A program made the translations under genes and the position numbers. From NCBI GenBank assembly GCA_002333125.1, contig DDBM01000089.1, forward strand, positions 1 to 7,031: a DNA stretch of 7,031 nucleotides, written 5' to 3'. Below the pieces are notes generated by a model, which worked only from the letters and a program-made list of their open reading frames with translations, was not told the origin of the DNA and made no database searches. This document shows positions 1-6,155 of the stretch, one piece after another. Numbering within the stretch: the first letter of the stretch is position 1; every line of letters starts with the position of its first letter. Origin of the DNA: Moraxellaceae bacterium UBA2032. Its GTDB lineage: Bacteria; Pseudomonadota; Gammaproteobacteria; Pseudomonadales; Moraxellaceae.

Positions 1-31
1 TGGCGGTGATTTGGCGTGTGGTGGTGTGAAT

Positions 32-979
32 ATGATGTTTGTTACTCAACCCAGCTATCGGTTTATTGATTTATTCGCAGGGATTGGCGGTTTTCACTTA
101 GCTTTTCATCAGCAAGGGGCAATGTGTGTTTTTGCCTCCGAAAAAGACAAATATGCTCGTCAAACTTATGCCAGCAACTTCAAAGATATCTCACCTGCGC
201 TCTTTGAGTCTAATTTATATAACGATGACATTCTGTCGATAACGCCTGAAAATGTACCTGAACATGACATCTTGTGTGCTGGCTTTCCCTGTCAACCTTT
301 TAGCCAAGCAGGCTTCAAAAAAGGTTTTGATGAAGATTATCAAAGTCGTGGCAATATGTTTTTTATTTTAAGAGATATTATTGCAGCCAAACGACCAAAA
401 GCCTTCTTTTTAGAAAATGTTCGCCATTTGCAAAATCACGATGAAGGCCGCACCTTTACTATTATTAAAGATATTTTAGAAAACGAATTAAATTATCGTG
501 TTTATTATAAAATTGTTAAAGCCTCTGATTATGGGCTTCCTCAACATCGCCCACGTATCTTTATTATTGGTTTTAAAAAGGAAGATCACTACCCGACTAT
601 TTTTAAGTTTCCAGACCCAATTCCCTTAAAATTTACTATGTCTGATGTTTGGGGTGGTTTTTGCCCAAAAGATATTGGCTTTACCTTACGTGTTGGCGGC
701 AAGTCTTCACCGATTACCGATAGACGAAATTGGGACTCTTATTGGGTTGATGGTGAAGTACGAAAAATTGGCCTGCGCGAAGGCAAAAAAATGATGGGCT
801 TTCCTGACGATTTTGTTTTTCCTGTATCGCGGACTCAAGCGATGAAGCAGCTTGGTAATAGTGTAGCTGTAGATGCTGTCAGCCAAGTAGCCAAAGCGAT
901 GATTGCGTATTTGAATACACGAGAAGCCTCACCAGTAAAAACCAATAACCTCTTTCTAAAACAGCCTGTTCTTTTTTAG
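32..979 (+). CDS. DNA (cytosine-5)-methyltransferase of a Type II restriction-modification system
   Basis: Transfers a methyl group from S-adenosylmethionine to C5 of a cytosine in a short DNA site, protecting the host from the endonuclease encoded next to it. Counting from the ATG at 32 (315 aa), the m5C-MTase motifs appear in order: motif I DLFAGIGGF at 13-21 (SAM binding), motif IV GFPCQPFS at 84-91 with catalytic Cys87, motif VI ENV at 128-130, motif VIII QHRPR at 171-175, motif IX around 249-257 and motif X GNSVAV at 275-280. The target-recognition region between VIII and IX is only about 60 residues, making the protein some 40 residues shorter than M.HpaII. The N-terminal half resembles M.HhaI and M.HpaII closely. 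The frame is open to the left edge of the window and a TTG lies at 11, but the ATG at 32 (or 35) is preceded by GGTGG at 20-24 and places motif I at the usual distance. The exact DNA site cannot be read from the protein. No controller gene or vsr gene is visible. Confidence 0.93.
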   Translation: MMFVTQPSYRFIDLFAGIGGFHLAFHQQGAMCVFASEKDKYARQTYASNFKDISPALFESNLYNDDILSITPENVPEHDILCAGFPCQPFSQAGFKKGFDEDYQSRGNMFFILRDIIAAKRPKAFFLENVRHLQNHDEGRTFTIIKDILENELNYRVYYKIVKASDYGLPQHRPRIFIIGFKKEDHYPTIFKFPDPIPLKFTMSDVWGGFCPKDIGFTLRVGGKSSPITDRRNWDSYWVDGEVRKIGLREGKKMMGFPDDFVFPVSRTQAMKQLGNSVAVDAVSQVAKAMIAYLNTREASPVKTNNLFLKQPVLF

Positions 980-988
980 AGTATTTAT

Positions 989-2023
989 ATGGCTAATTAT
1001 GAAACACTAAACAAAGGTGAATGGAGTGAAGTCTTTGCGCTTCTGCGTACTCTATCAGATGGTATTTTAAAAGGCTGTAACGCTCGTCTTGAACATCAAA
1101 TAAACGATACTATTCCTTTTATTTATTTAAAACATACTGCGGTGAATGGCTCAGATATTCATTATCATATAGAAAATGAAAATATTAAAATTATCAGTCG
1201 AACAGACACGACTATGATTAGTCGCTCTTCTTTAAACTCAGCAGCAAACACTGTTTTTGAGAAAATCATAAATTCAAGTAATCGTACATTTAGAATTATT
1301 GAAATTGATAATATTTTAGAAGAAATGCAGTATCCTCGCCTTAAATCACCCACGGCATCTAAAAGTGATTTAATCATTGCTTTAGTAGAAAACAGCCAAG
1401 CTATAGAGCGTGGATTTAGCGTTAAAAGCAATCTTGGCGCAAACACCTCGTTAGTCAACGCCAGTAAAGCGACTAATTTTTTATTTGAAATTTCATCGGT
1501 TAAATCAGAATGGCTGTCTCTTAAAGCTAAAAAACTGGTTGCCAATATCCCTATTGAAAATATTCGTTTCCTTGGCATGGATAACACGACATATCATCAT
1601 AATTTACAACTCATAGACCTACAACTACCTCAAATTATTGCGTTTATGCTGATTCATTATTTCCGTGGTTTATCCACTCGAATTAGCGATTTATTAGCCG
1701 AAATTACTCGTCAAAACCCATTAAGCTTATCAAACACGGATTTATATCGCGCCAAAATTGAAGATTTTTTAGTCAGCTCTGCGCTCGGCATGGTTCCCAC
1801 ACAAGAATGGAATCGCTTACATAGTGCTGATGGTGGCATGATGATCGTTAAAGAGAATCGTGAAGTAGTAACTTTTTACTGTATCAATGCTCAATCTATG
1901 ACATATTTTAGGCAATATCTGATTGAAAACTGCTATTTAGATACTGCAAGCACTACTCGGCATGGATTTGGTAGAATTTATGATGATAATAAACTCAAGC
2001 TTAATTTATTAATTCGGTTATAA
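989..2023 (+). CDS. HpaII-family Type II restriction endonuclease
   Basis: Predicted to cut unmethylated DNA at the site protected by the upstream methyltransferase. The 344-aa protein shows features I recognise from the HpaII endonuclease family: NKGEWSE near the N-terminus (8-14), GFSVKSNLG at 142-150 followed by a NASKATNF segment (157-164), and a C-terminal region with IVKEN (286-290), a TTRHGF stretch (322-327) and a final KLNLLIRL. Asp127 and Lys146 within GFSVKS could form part of a PD-(D/E)xK nuclease centre; that assignment is inference. The length is close to that of HpaII itself (about 358 aa). The start lies 9 nt after the methyltransferase stop, with only a weak AGAG (978-981) as ribosome site, so translation may be coupled and weaker than that of the methyltransferase. 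The gene is visibly richer in A+T than the his and tat genes, which fits acquisition by transfer. No frameshift or internal stop is present, so it looks intact. The family's best-known site is CCGG, but members need not all share it. Confidence 0.85.
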   Translation: MANYETLNKGEWSEVFALLRTLSDGILKGCNARLEHQINDTIPFIYLKHTAVNGSDIHYHIENENIKIISRTDTTMISRSSLNSAANTVFEKIINSSNRTFRIIEIDNILEEMQYPRLKSPTASKSDLIIALVENSQAIERGFSVKSNLGANTSLVNASKATNFLFEISSVKSEWLSLKAKKLVANIPIENIRFLGMDNTTYHHNLQLIDLQLPQIIAFMLIHYFRGLSTRISDLLAEITRQNPLSLSNTDLYRAKIEDFLVSSALGMVPTQEWNRLHSADGGMMIVKENREVVTFYCINAQSMTYFRQYLIENCYLDTASTTRHGFGRIYDDNKLKLNLLIRL

Positions 2024-2026
2024 ATA

Positions 2027-2428
2027 ATGAACTTTCTTGACTGCGTAAAATTTGACCAAGATGGCCTTATTCCTGCCATCGCCCAAGACGCGCAAACAGG
2101 CCGCGTTTTAATGGTGGCATGGATGAACCGTGAAGCCCTACAACTCACCGCACAAAAAAAACGCGGTGTGTATTGGTCACGTTCACGCCAAAAACTATGG
2201 CATAAAGGCGAAGAGTCAGGCCACATTCAAGTAGTCAAAGAAATTCGCCTCGATTGTGATGCCGATGTAATCACCTTACAAATACAACAATTAGGCGGCA
2301 TTGCCTGTCATACAGGGCGCGAGTCGTGTTTTTATCGTAAACTAGACGATAATCTACAATGGCAAATTGTTGACCCAGTCCTTAAAGACCCACACGCGAT
2401 TTATGAGCATCCAAAACATGAGCATTAA
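2027..2428 (+). CDS. hisI: phosphoribosyl-AMP cyclohydrolase (histidine biosynthesis)
   Basis: Opens the adenine ring of 1-(5-phosphoribosyl)-AMP to give ProFAR, the third step of histidine biosynthesis, in the cytoplasm. The 133-aa protein is a stand-alone HisI. It has the conserved [17 protein letters not shown] block (50-66), the metal-binding aspartates in DCDAD (Asp76, 78, 80) and the zinc cysteines Cys77, Cys94 and Cys101 (in [12 protein letters not shown]). The C-terminal tail is rich in histidine. The ATG begins 3 nt after the endonuclease stop codon and no Shine-Dalgarno sequence is apparent in the bases just before it (CGGTTATAAATA), so initiation probably depends on coupling to the preceding gene or on a leader within its 3' end. 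The gene overlaps hisE, which encodes the preceding enzymatic step. Confidence 0.97.
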   Translation: MNFLDCVKFDQDGLIPAIAQDAQTGRVLMVAWMNREALQLTAQKKRGVYWSRSRQKLWHKGEESGHIQVVKEIRLDCDADVITLQIQQLGGIACHTGRESCFYRKLDDNLQWQIVDPVLKDPHAIYEHPKHEH

Positions 2429-2756
2429 TGTATTAGCCCAACTTGATGAAATTTTAGCAGAGCGTAAACAAGCCACGGCTGATACCTCTTATGTGGCTAG
2501 TCTTTACAAAAAAGGCCTTAATAAAATTTTAGAAAAAGTCGGTGAAGAATGTACCGAAACCATTATTGCCGCCAAAGATGCTACACTTTCTGGTAGTACG
2601 GATGATTTAATTTATGAAACGGCAGACTTGTGGTTTCATACGCTTGTCATGTTAGGGCATTTTAATGTGCCGTCTCAAGCGATTTTAGACGAATTGGCGC
2701 GACGCTTGCATACATCGGGTCACACCGAAAAAGCAGCACGTCAGCCCACAGCGTAG
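2418..2756 (+). CDS. hisE: phosphoribosyl-ATP pyrophosphatase (histidine biosynthesis)
   Basis: Hydrolyses phosphoribosyl-ATP to phosphoribosyl-AMP and pyrophosphate, the second step of histidine biosynthesis; its product is the substrate of HisI. It belongs to the all-alpha MazG-like NTP pyrophosphatase fold. Starting at 2418 the protein has 112 aa, with SSYVASLY-like TSYVASLY (23-30), [13 protein letters not shown] (32-44) and the metal-binding acidic residues Glu43, Glu44, Glu47, Glu67 and Asp70 (in [16 protein letters not shown]). The start at 2418 overlaps the end of hisI by 11 nt and gives the N-terminus usual for the family. An in-frame ATG at 2403 would add five residues and cannot be excluded. 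Neither start has a clear ribosome site, consistent with translation coupled to hisI. In enteric bacteria the two activities are fused as HisIE; here they are separate. Confidence 0.95.
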   Translation: MSINVLAQLDEILAERKQATADTSYVASLYKKGLNKILEKVGEECTETIIAAKDATLSGSTDDLIYETADLWFHTLVMLGHFNVPSQAILDELARRLHTSGHTEKAARQPTA

Positions 2757-2817
2757 CTTTTGGATGCTTACACTGTTTAGCGGTTATCACTTATTTTTAT
2801 TATCGAGGTAAAACATT

Positions 2818-3063
2818 ATGGCAGGTTTATCGATTAGTCACTTGCTGATTATGTTAGTCGTTGTTGTGTTACTGTTTGGTACATCAAAACTCAAAAACTT
2901 GGGTAAAGATTTAGGCGGAGCGATTAAAGGCTTTAAAGACTCCATGAAAGATGGCGAACAAGCCGCAAGCTCCACAAGCACATCACCGACACAACACATC
3001 AGTCAAAATGCGCCGATTGACAGCACATCTACTCCCGTCAACACCAAAAAAGATAATGTCTAA
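2818..3063 (+). CDS. tatA: Sec-independent protein translocase subunit TatA
   Basis: Forms the oligomeric pore or membrane-weakening element of the twin-arginine translocase, which exports folded proteins across the inner membrane. The 81-aa protein has one N-terminal membrane helix (about 6-20, [16 protein letters not shown]), the FGTSKL hinge (20-25) and an amphipathic helix with [13 protein letters not shown] (28-40). A Ser/Thr-rich, poorly conserved tail follows, as is usual for TatA. The start is well supported: GAGG at 2805-2808 lies 9 nt before the ATG. The 61-bp gap after hisE could carry a promoter, but I see no convincing -35/-10 pair there. The TAA stop overlaps the tatB start by one base (TAATG). 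Confidence 0.96.
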   Translation: MAGLSISHLLIMLVVVVLLFGTSKLKNLGKDLGGAIKGFKDSMKDGEQAASSTSTSPTQHISQNAPIDSTSTPVNTKKDNV

Positions 3064-3467
3064 TGTTTGATGTGGGTTTTAGTGAATTAATTTTGTTGGG
3101 CATTGTTGCCTTAGTGGTGCTTGGCCCCGAAAAACTGCCTCACGCTGCGCGTATGGCAGGGGCTTGGCTTGGCAAAATTAAACGCACCGTGATTGACATT
3201 CAAGCCGAGATAGAAAAAGAAGTCTCGGCTGCCGAACTCAAACAACGCATGAATGACGAAATCGAAAAGCTAAAAGCACTCAGCGAGCCTGTTGAAGAAG
3301 AAATACAAGCGGTACAAAATACGATTCATCAGCATATTGACGAGGCATCAAAAACCGTAGATGCCGCTCCCGCTTATATTGAATCGCTTGCATCAACACC
3401 CGATACCACGACAAACGCCACATCAGATGAAGCATCAACCTCTACTGTTAATTTAGTTAAGCCATGA
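3063..3467 (+). CDS. tatB: Sec-independent protein translocase subunit TatB
   Basis: Partner of TatC in the receptor complex that binds twin-arginine signal peptides at the inner membrane. The 134-aa protein begins [20 protein letters not shown], a single membrane helix with the conserved Glu8. It continues with the LGPEKLP hinge (20-26) and a long charged, mostly helical region (about 27-100), which is longer than in TatA and typical of TatB. The last 30 residues are Ser/Thr-rich and look disordered. The start overlaps the tatA stop by one nucleotide and the stop overlaps the tatC start by four (ATGA), so the three genes are almost certainly translated as one coupled unit. Position between tatA and tatC supports TatB over a second TatA. 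Confidence 0.95.
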   Translation: MFDVGFSELILLGIVALVVLGPEKLPHAARMAGAWLGKIKRTVIDIQAEIEKEVSAAELKQRMNDEIEKLKALSEPVEEEIQAVQNTIHQHIDEASKTVDAAPAYIESLASTPDTTTNATSDEASTSTVNLVKP

Positions 3468-4228
3468 GTGACCCGACTTTGGACACCAACCCTGACGAAA
3501 TGCCTCTTGTATCGCATTTAATCGAATTACGCACCCGACTAATGCACATTATTGGTGCGACTTTAGTATTATTTATTGCCTTAGTTGCCTTTAGAAACGA
3601 TTTATATACCCTACTTGCCGCCCCCTTACGCAATTTATTACCTATTGGTAGCAGCATGGTGGCAACGGATATTACCTCGTCCTTTGTTACGCCATTCAAA
3701 TTAACTTTTTTTGTGGCTTTTGTGGTGGCTATTCCGTATGTGCTGTATCAAATTTGGCTTTTTATTGCCCCTGCGTTATACAAGCACGAAAAGCGGCTTG
3801 CGATTCCTTTATTAGTTTCTAGTGTGATTTTATTTTATATTGGTATTTCATTTGCTTACTTTGTCACACTTGGCCCTGTACTCAAGTTTTTTGTGAGTGT
3901 TGCGCCCGAAAACGTTAATTTTATGACCGACATTAATGCTTATTTAGACTTTTGTATTAAGTTTTTTTTGGTGTTTGGTTTTACCTTCGAGATACCTGTT
4001 TTTGTCTTAGTACTAATCATGGCAGGTATTATTAGCACCGAGAGTTTGGCCGATAAACGTCGTTATATTATTGTGGGCTGTTTTGCTATTGCAATGTTTG
4101 TTACCCCGCCCGATGCGTTATCGATGACGGTATTAGCGGTGTTAATGTGGCTCTTATTTGAAGTAGGTTTGTTTTTTGGTAAGTTTTTAGAAAAGAAAGA
4201 TCCAGACTTACACATTTCACCGAAATGA
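3464..4228 (+). CDS. tatC: Sec-independent protein translocase subunit TatC
   Basis: Six-helix membrane protein that recognises the twin-arginine signal peptide and recruits TatA. The 254-aa sequence follows E. coli TatC closely: SHLIELRTRL (17-26) at the cytoplasmic N-terminus, Phe100 and Glu109 in the loop with FIAPALYKHEKRL (the equivalents of E. coli Phe94 and Glu103, the signal-peptide site), and Glu176 in FGFTFEIPV (the intramembrane glutamate). Hydrophobic segments lie at about 26-42, 78-98, 112-134, 161-182, 199-213 and 220-238. The charged C-terminal tail is short (EKKDPDLHISPK), whereas E. coli TatC carries a longer acidic tail. It is the last gene of the plus-strand run; the next gene is convergent. 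Confidence 0.97.
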   Translation: MSDPTLDTNPDEMPLVSHLIELRTRLMHIIGATLVLFIALVAFRNDLYTLLAAPLRNLLPIGSSMVATDITSSFVTPFKLTFFVAFVVAIPYVLYQIWLFIAPALYKHEKRLAIPLLVSSVILFYIGISFAYFVTLGPVLKFFVSVAPENVNFMTDINAYLDFCIKFFLVFGFTFEIPVFVLVLIMAGIISTESLADKRRYIIVGCFAIAMFVTPPDALSMTVLAVLMWLLFEVGLFFGKFLEKKDPDLHISPK

Positions 4229-4248
4229 GCGCGTTTTGTGAACATAAG

Positions 4249-4263
4249 GGCATTAACAATGCC
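4249..4263. other. small hairpin just after tatC
   Basis: GGCATT (4249-4254) and AATGCC (4258-4263) form a perfect 6-bp stem with a 3-nt loop, 20 nt after the tatC stop. There is no run of T after it, so it is not a classical intrinsic terminator. It could protect the 3' end of the his-tat transcript or be chance. Confidence 0.3.
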
Positions 4264-4320
4264 TGAAATGCAAACAAATAAGCGATAACTGCGTAAGTCC
4301 TAAGAGGTTGAGGAGCGTTA

Positions 4321-4345
4321 AGAAGGCATGAGTATTCTGCCTTCT
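4321..4345. terminator. possible bidirectional terminator hairpin between tatC and higA
   Basis: AGAAGGCA (4321-4328) and TGCCTTCT (4338-4345) form a perfect 8-bp stem with a 9-nt loop. It lies between two convergent genes, 12 nt beyond the higA stop and 92 nt beyond the tatC stop, where a shared terminator would be expected. Neither side has a good T-tract (ATATACC on the plus strand, TTAACGC on the minus strand), so the call rests on position and symmetry only. The rest of the 4229-4356 gap shows nothing I can name. Confidence 0.35.
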
Positions 4346-4356
4346 ATATACCAAGC

Positions 4357-4677
4357 TTACACCACAACATGAGTCATGAGTGTCACAGGCGCACGTTGTA
4401 CTACAGGCAAAGCTTTTTGACGTGCTTGCCATAAATCATAACTCGCCTGCATCTGTAACCATAAATCGGCACGTCCGCCATTTTCGACACCTAACCACGC
4501 CTCAATACGTAAAGCCATTTCTGGCGAAATACCTGCGGCACCATGAAGCACCCTAGACAATGCTGCACGTGATACGCCTAATTGTTTAGCCGCCGCTGTA
4601 ACAGTTAACCCTAAAGCAGGTAATATATCCTCACGTAATGTTTCGGCAGGATACGGAGGATTAAACATTTGTGTCAT
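4357..4677 (-). CDS. higA: HigA-family antitoxin, helix-turn-helix protein
   Basis: Predicted to neutralise the HigB toxin encoded just upstream and to repress the pair's own promoter. The 106-aa protein has the HigA/VapI signature: PPYPAETLREDILPALG (7-23), then a Cro/CI-type helix-turn-helix around 25-46 (TVTAAAKQLGVSRAALSRVL), followed by GISPEMALRIEAWLG (49-63) and the DLWLQMQASYDL segment (71-82). The start at 4677 is set by AAGAGG (4690-4685), 7 nt before the ATG; this site overlaps the higB stop codon, so the two genes are tightly coupled. A second ATG three codons later is possible. The C-terminal 20 residues are hydrophobic and not part of the usual core. The order toxin first, antitoxin second is typical of higBA and the reverse of most toxin-antitoxin pairs. 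Confidence 0.92.
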   Translation of the reverse strand: MTQMFNPPYPAETLREDILPALGLTVTAAAKQLGVSRAALSRVLHGAAGISPEMALRIEAWLGVENGGRADLWLQMQASYDLWQARQKALPVVQRAPVTLMTHVVV

Positions 4678-4688
4678 TTTAAAACCTC

Positions 4689-4985
4689 TTAGTGGTAATC
4701 TTGATAATCAACTAACACGGCATTTTCTGCTTCAAAATAAAAGGTTAATCGCCAATTGCCATTAACCGAAACAGCATAATGGCCATCAACCAATTGGTTT
4801 TTATGATTTTTTCCTGTTAGCTTATGCAATTTCCAACCCGCTATATTCATATCCTGAACTTGTGATGCCTGATTTAATTGATTAAGCTGACGAGCTAGTT
4901 TACTTTTATGTGCCGCTTGTATTCCTGCCATGCTACCTGTTGTAAAAAATACCTCTAGCCCTTTATGCCTAAAACCTTTAATCAT
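4689..4985 (-). CDS. higB: HigB-family toxin, RelE/ParE superfamily mRNA interferase
   Basis: Predicted to cleave mRNA on the translating ribosome when not bound by HigA. The 98-aa protein matches the HigB family in length and motifs: KGLEVFFTTGS near the N-terminus (8-18), WKLHKLTG (51-58) with His54, GHYAVSVNGNWRLTFYF (68-84) and a C-terminal VDYQDYH (92-98) ending in the family's conserved histidine. His54 and the terminal histidine are the candidates for the catalytic site by comparison with characterised HigB proteins. No frameshift or lost motif is seen, so the toxin looks functional. The start at 4985 is supported by AAGAG (4999-4995) 9 nt upstream. The higA start follows 11 nt after the stop. 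Confidence 0.92.
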   Translation of the reverse strand: MIKGFRHKGLEVFFTTGSMAGIQAAHKSKLARQLNQLNQASQVQDMNIAGWKLHKLTGKNHKNQLVDGHYAVSVNGNWRLTFYFEAENAVLVDYQDYH

Positions 4986-5009
4986 ATATTTGGTCTCTTT
5001 TCAATCATT

Positions 5010-5039
5010 ATTGTATAGCGATACTGCACACTATACAAT
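5010..5039 (-). promoter_or_regulatory. higBA promoter overlapped by a palindromic operator
   Basis: An inverted repeat of 9 bp, ATTGTATAG (5010-5018) and CTATACAAT (5031-5039), flanks a 12-nt centre. Read on the minus strand, the arms coincide with a sigma-70-type promoter: -35 TTGTAT (5038-5033) and -10 TACAAT (5015-5010), with exactly 17 nt between them. A dimeric HigA bound to both arms would cover both promoter elements. The symmetry and spacing are read directly; HigA binding is inferred from the autoregulation known for this family. Confidence 0.7.
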
Positions 5040-5079
5040 CAGAATACCCAAAATTTCCGCTCTCCATGTTAGACAAAAA

Positions 5080-6030
5080 TCACGCCAACCTTAAGGCAAA
5101 ATCATTGGTTGCTTTTACCAAAGCATCAATAATGCCTAACTCAGCCGCCGAATGTCCTGCATCTCTAATAATATGTAACTCACTACGCGGCCATGCTTTA
5201 TGTAAGGCAAATGCGCCATCCAAAGGACACACCACATCATAACGGCCATGCACAATCACACCGTCAATGTCCTTTAATTTATGCGCTTGATTAAGCAATT
5301 GATTAGGTTGCAAAAAAATATCATGGGCAAAAAAATGGCTTTCGATACGCGCCAACGACAACGCCGTATGAGGGTCAGCAAAATGATGCACCACATGAGG
5401 ATTAGGCTTTAAGGTAGAACACATACCCTCCCACACCGACCACGCTTTAGCAGCAGCCATTTGCGCTAACTCATCTTCACCTGTTAAGCGTTTATGATAA
5501 GCAGCCATAAAATCGTGGTGTTCTTCAACAGGAATAGCTTTTTTATACTCTTCCCACGCATCAGGAAAAATACGACTCGCCCCCTCCTGATAAAACCATA
5601 ATAAATCTTCACGTCGACACAAAAATACACCACGCAAAATCAAACCTAAAACACGCTCAGTATGTGCCTCTGCATAAGCCAAAGCCAAGGTAGAACCCCA
5701 AGAACCACCAAATAACAACCATTGCTCTATGCCCAAATGTTGACGTATTAGCTCCATATCAGCCACTAAATGGCCTGTGGTATTATTTTCTAAACTAGCA
5801 TGAGGTGTTGACTGCCCTGCACCGCGTTGGTCAAACAACACTATTCTATATATGGTTGGGTCAAAAAAGCGTCTGTGCCACGGTTGTGTGCCTGCACCCG
5901 GCCCACCGTGTAAAAACACCACAGGAATGCCTTGTGGGTTGCCACTTTCTTCTACATACAAATTATGAGTGTCATCCACAGGTAAATGAAAATGATGATG
6001 CGGCTGAATTTCGGGATAGAGGCTTAACAT
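5080..6030 (-). CDS. pip: proline iminopeptidase (alpha/beta hydrolase, peptidase family S33)
   Basis: Removes N-terminal proline from peptides in the cytoplasm. The 316-aa protein matches the bacterial prolyl aminopeptidases throughout: oxyanion-hole motif HGGPG at 41-45, DQRGAGQS at 67-74, nucleophile Ser110 in GGSWGSTLAL, Asp265 in HGRYDVVCP and His293 in DAGHSA, completing the catalytic triad. Glu201 (AWSVWEG) and Glu230 (ARIESHFF) correspond to the glutamates that hold the substrate's free amino group in the Serratia enzyme. The length is normal for the family. The start at 6030 has AAGGA 6 nt before the ATG. It is divergent from the rhodanese gene and ends about 40 bp before the higBA promoter on the same strand, so read-through into higB is possible. 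I see only a weak promoter candidate upstream. Confidence 0.95.
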   Translation of the reverse strand: MLSLYPEIQPHHHFHLPVDDTHNLYVEESGNPQGIPVVFLHGGPGAGTQPWHRRFFDPTIYRIVLFDQRGAGQSTPHASLENNTTGHLVADMELIRQHLGIEQWLLFGGSWGSTLALAYAEAHTERVLGLILRGVFLCRREDLLWFYQEGASRIFPDAWEEYKKAIPVEEHHDFMAAYHKRLTGEDELAQMAAAKAWSVWEGMCSTLKPNPHVVHHFADPHTALSLARIESHFFAHDIFLQPNQLLNQAHKLKDIDGVIVHGRYDVVCPLDGAFALHKAWPRSELHIIRDAGHSAAELGIIDALVKATNDFALRLA

Positions 6031-6097
6031 GAGTGTTCCTTAACAGGTTATTTAACTCAAGAATACTGGATTTACTTCATAATACACAAACTCTGTT

Positions 6098-6126
6098 TTG
6101 CCTAAGTGCCTGACTCTGTTTACAAT
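6098..6126 (+). promoter_or_regulatory. candidate sigma-70 promoter for the rhodanese gene
   Basis: TTGCCT (6098-6103) and TACAAT (6121-6126) match the -35 and -10 consensus at 4 and 5 of 6 positions with an ideal 17-nt spacer. The distance from the -10 box to the ATG at 6156 leaves a leader of roughly 20-25 nt containing GAGAG (6146-6150). The element lies in the 125-bp space between the divergent pip and rhodanese genes. Confidence 0.55.
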
Positions 6127-6155
6127 CCACTTACGTTTTTAAGCCGAGAGCCATT

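Noticed and set aside
11..31. TTG at 11 as the methyltransferase start
   Set aside because: It would add seven residues (with no conserved character) and lacks a ribosome site; the ATG at 32 has GGTGG upstream and fits the family's usual distance to motif I.
1165..1587. 140-codon open frame on the minus strand
   Set aside because: It lies wholly antisense to the endonuclease gene, and its translation shows no family motif.
1978..2226. 82-codon minus-strand frame over the R-hisI junction
   Set aside because: Antisense to the end of the endonuclease and the start of hisI; no ribosome site or recognisable domain.
2367..2402. TTG start giving a longer HisE
   Set aside because: It would extend deep into hisI without matching the family's N-terminus; ATG at 2418 (or 2403) is sufficient.
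2757..2817. Separate promoter for tatABC in the hisE-tatA gap
   Set aside because: The AT-rich stretch offers only poor -35/-10 matches (for example TATTAT without a good -35), so I cannot support it, although a promoter there is not excluded.
5805..6032. 75-codon plus-strand frame
   Set aside because: Shadow of the pip 5' region; no motif, and pip is clearly real.
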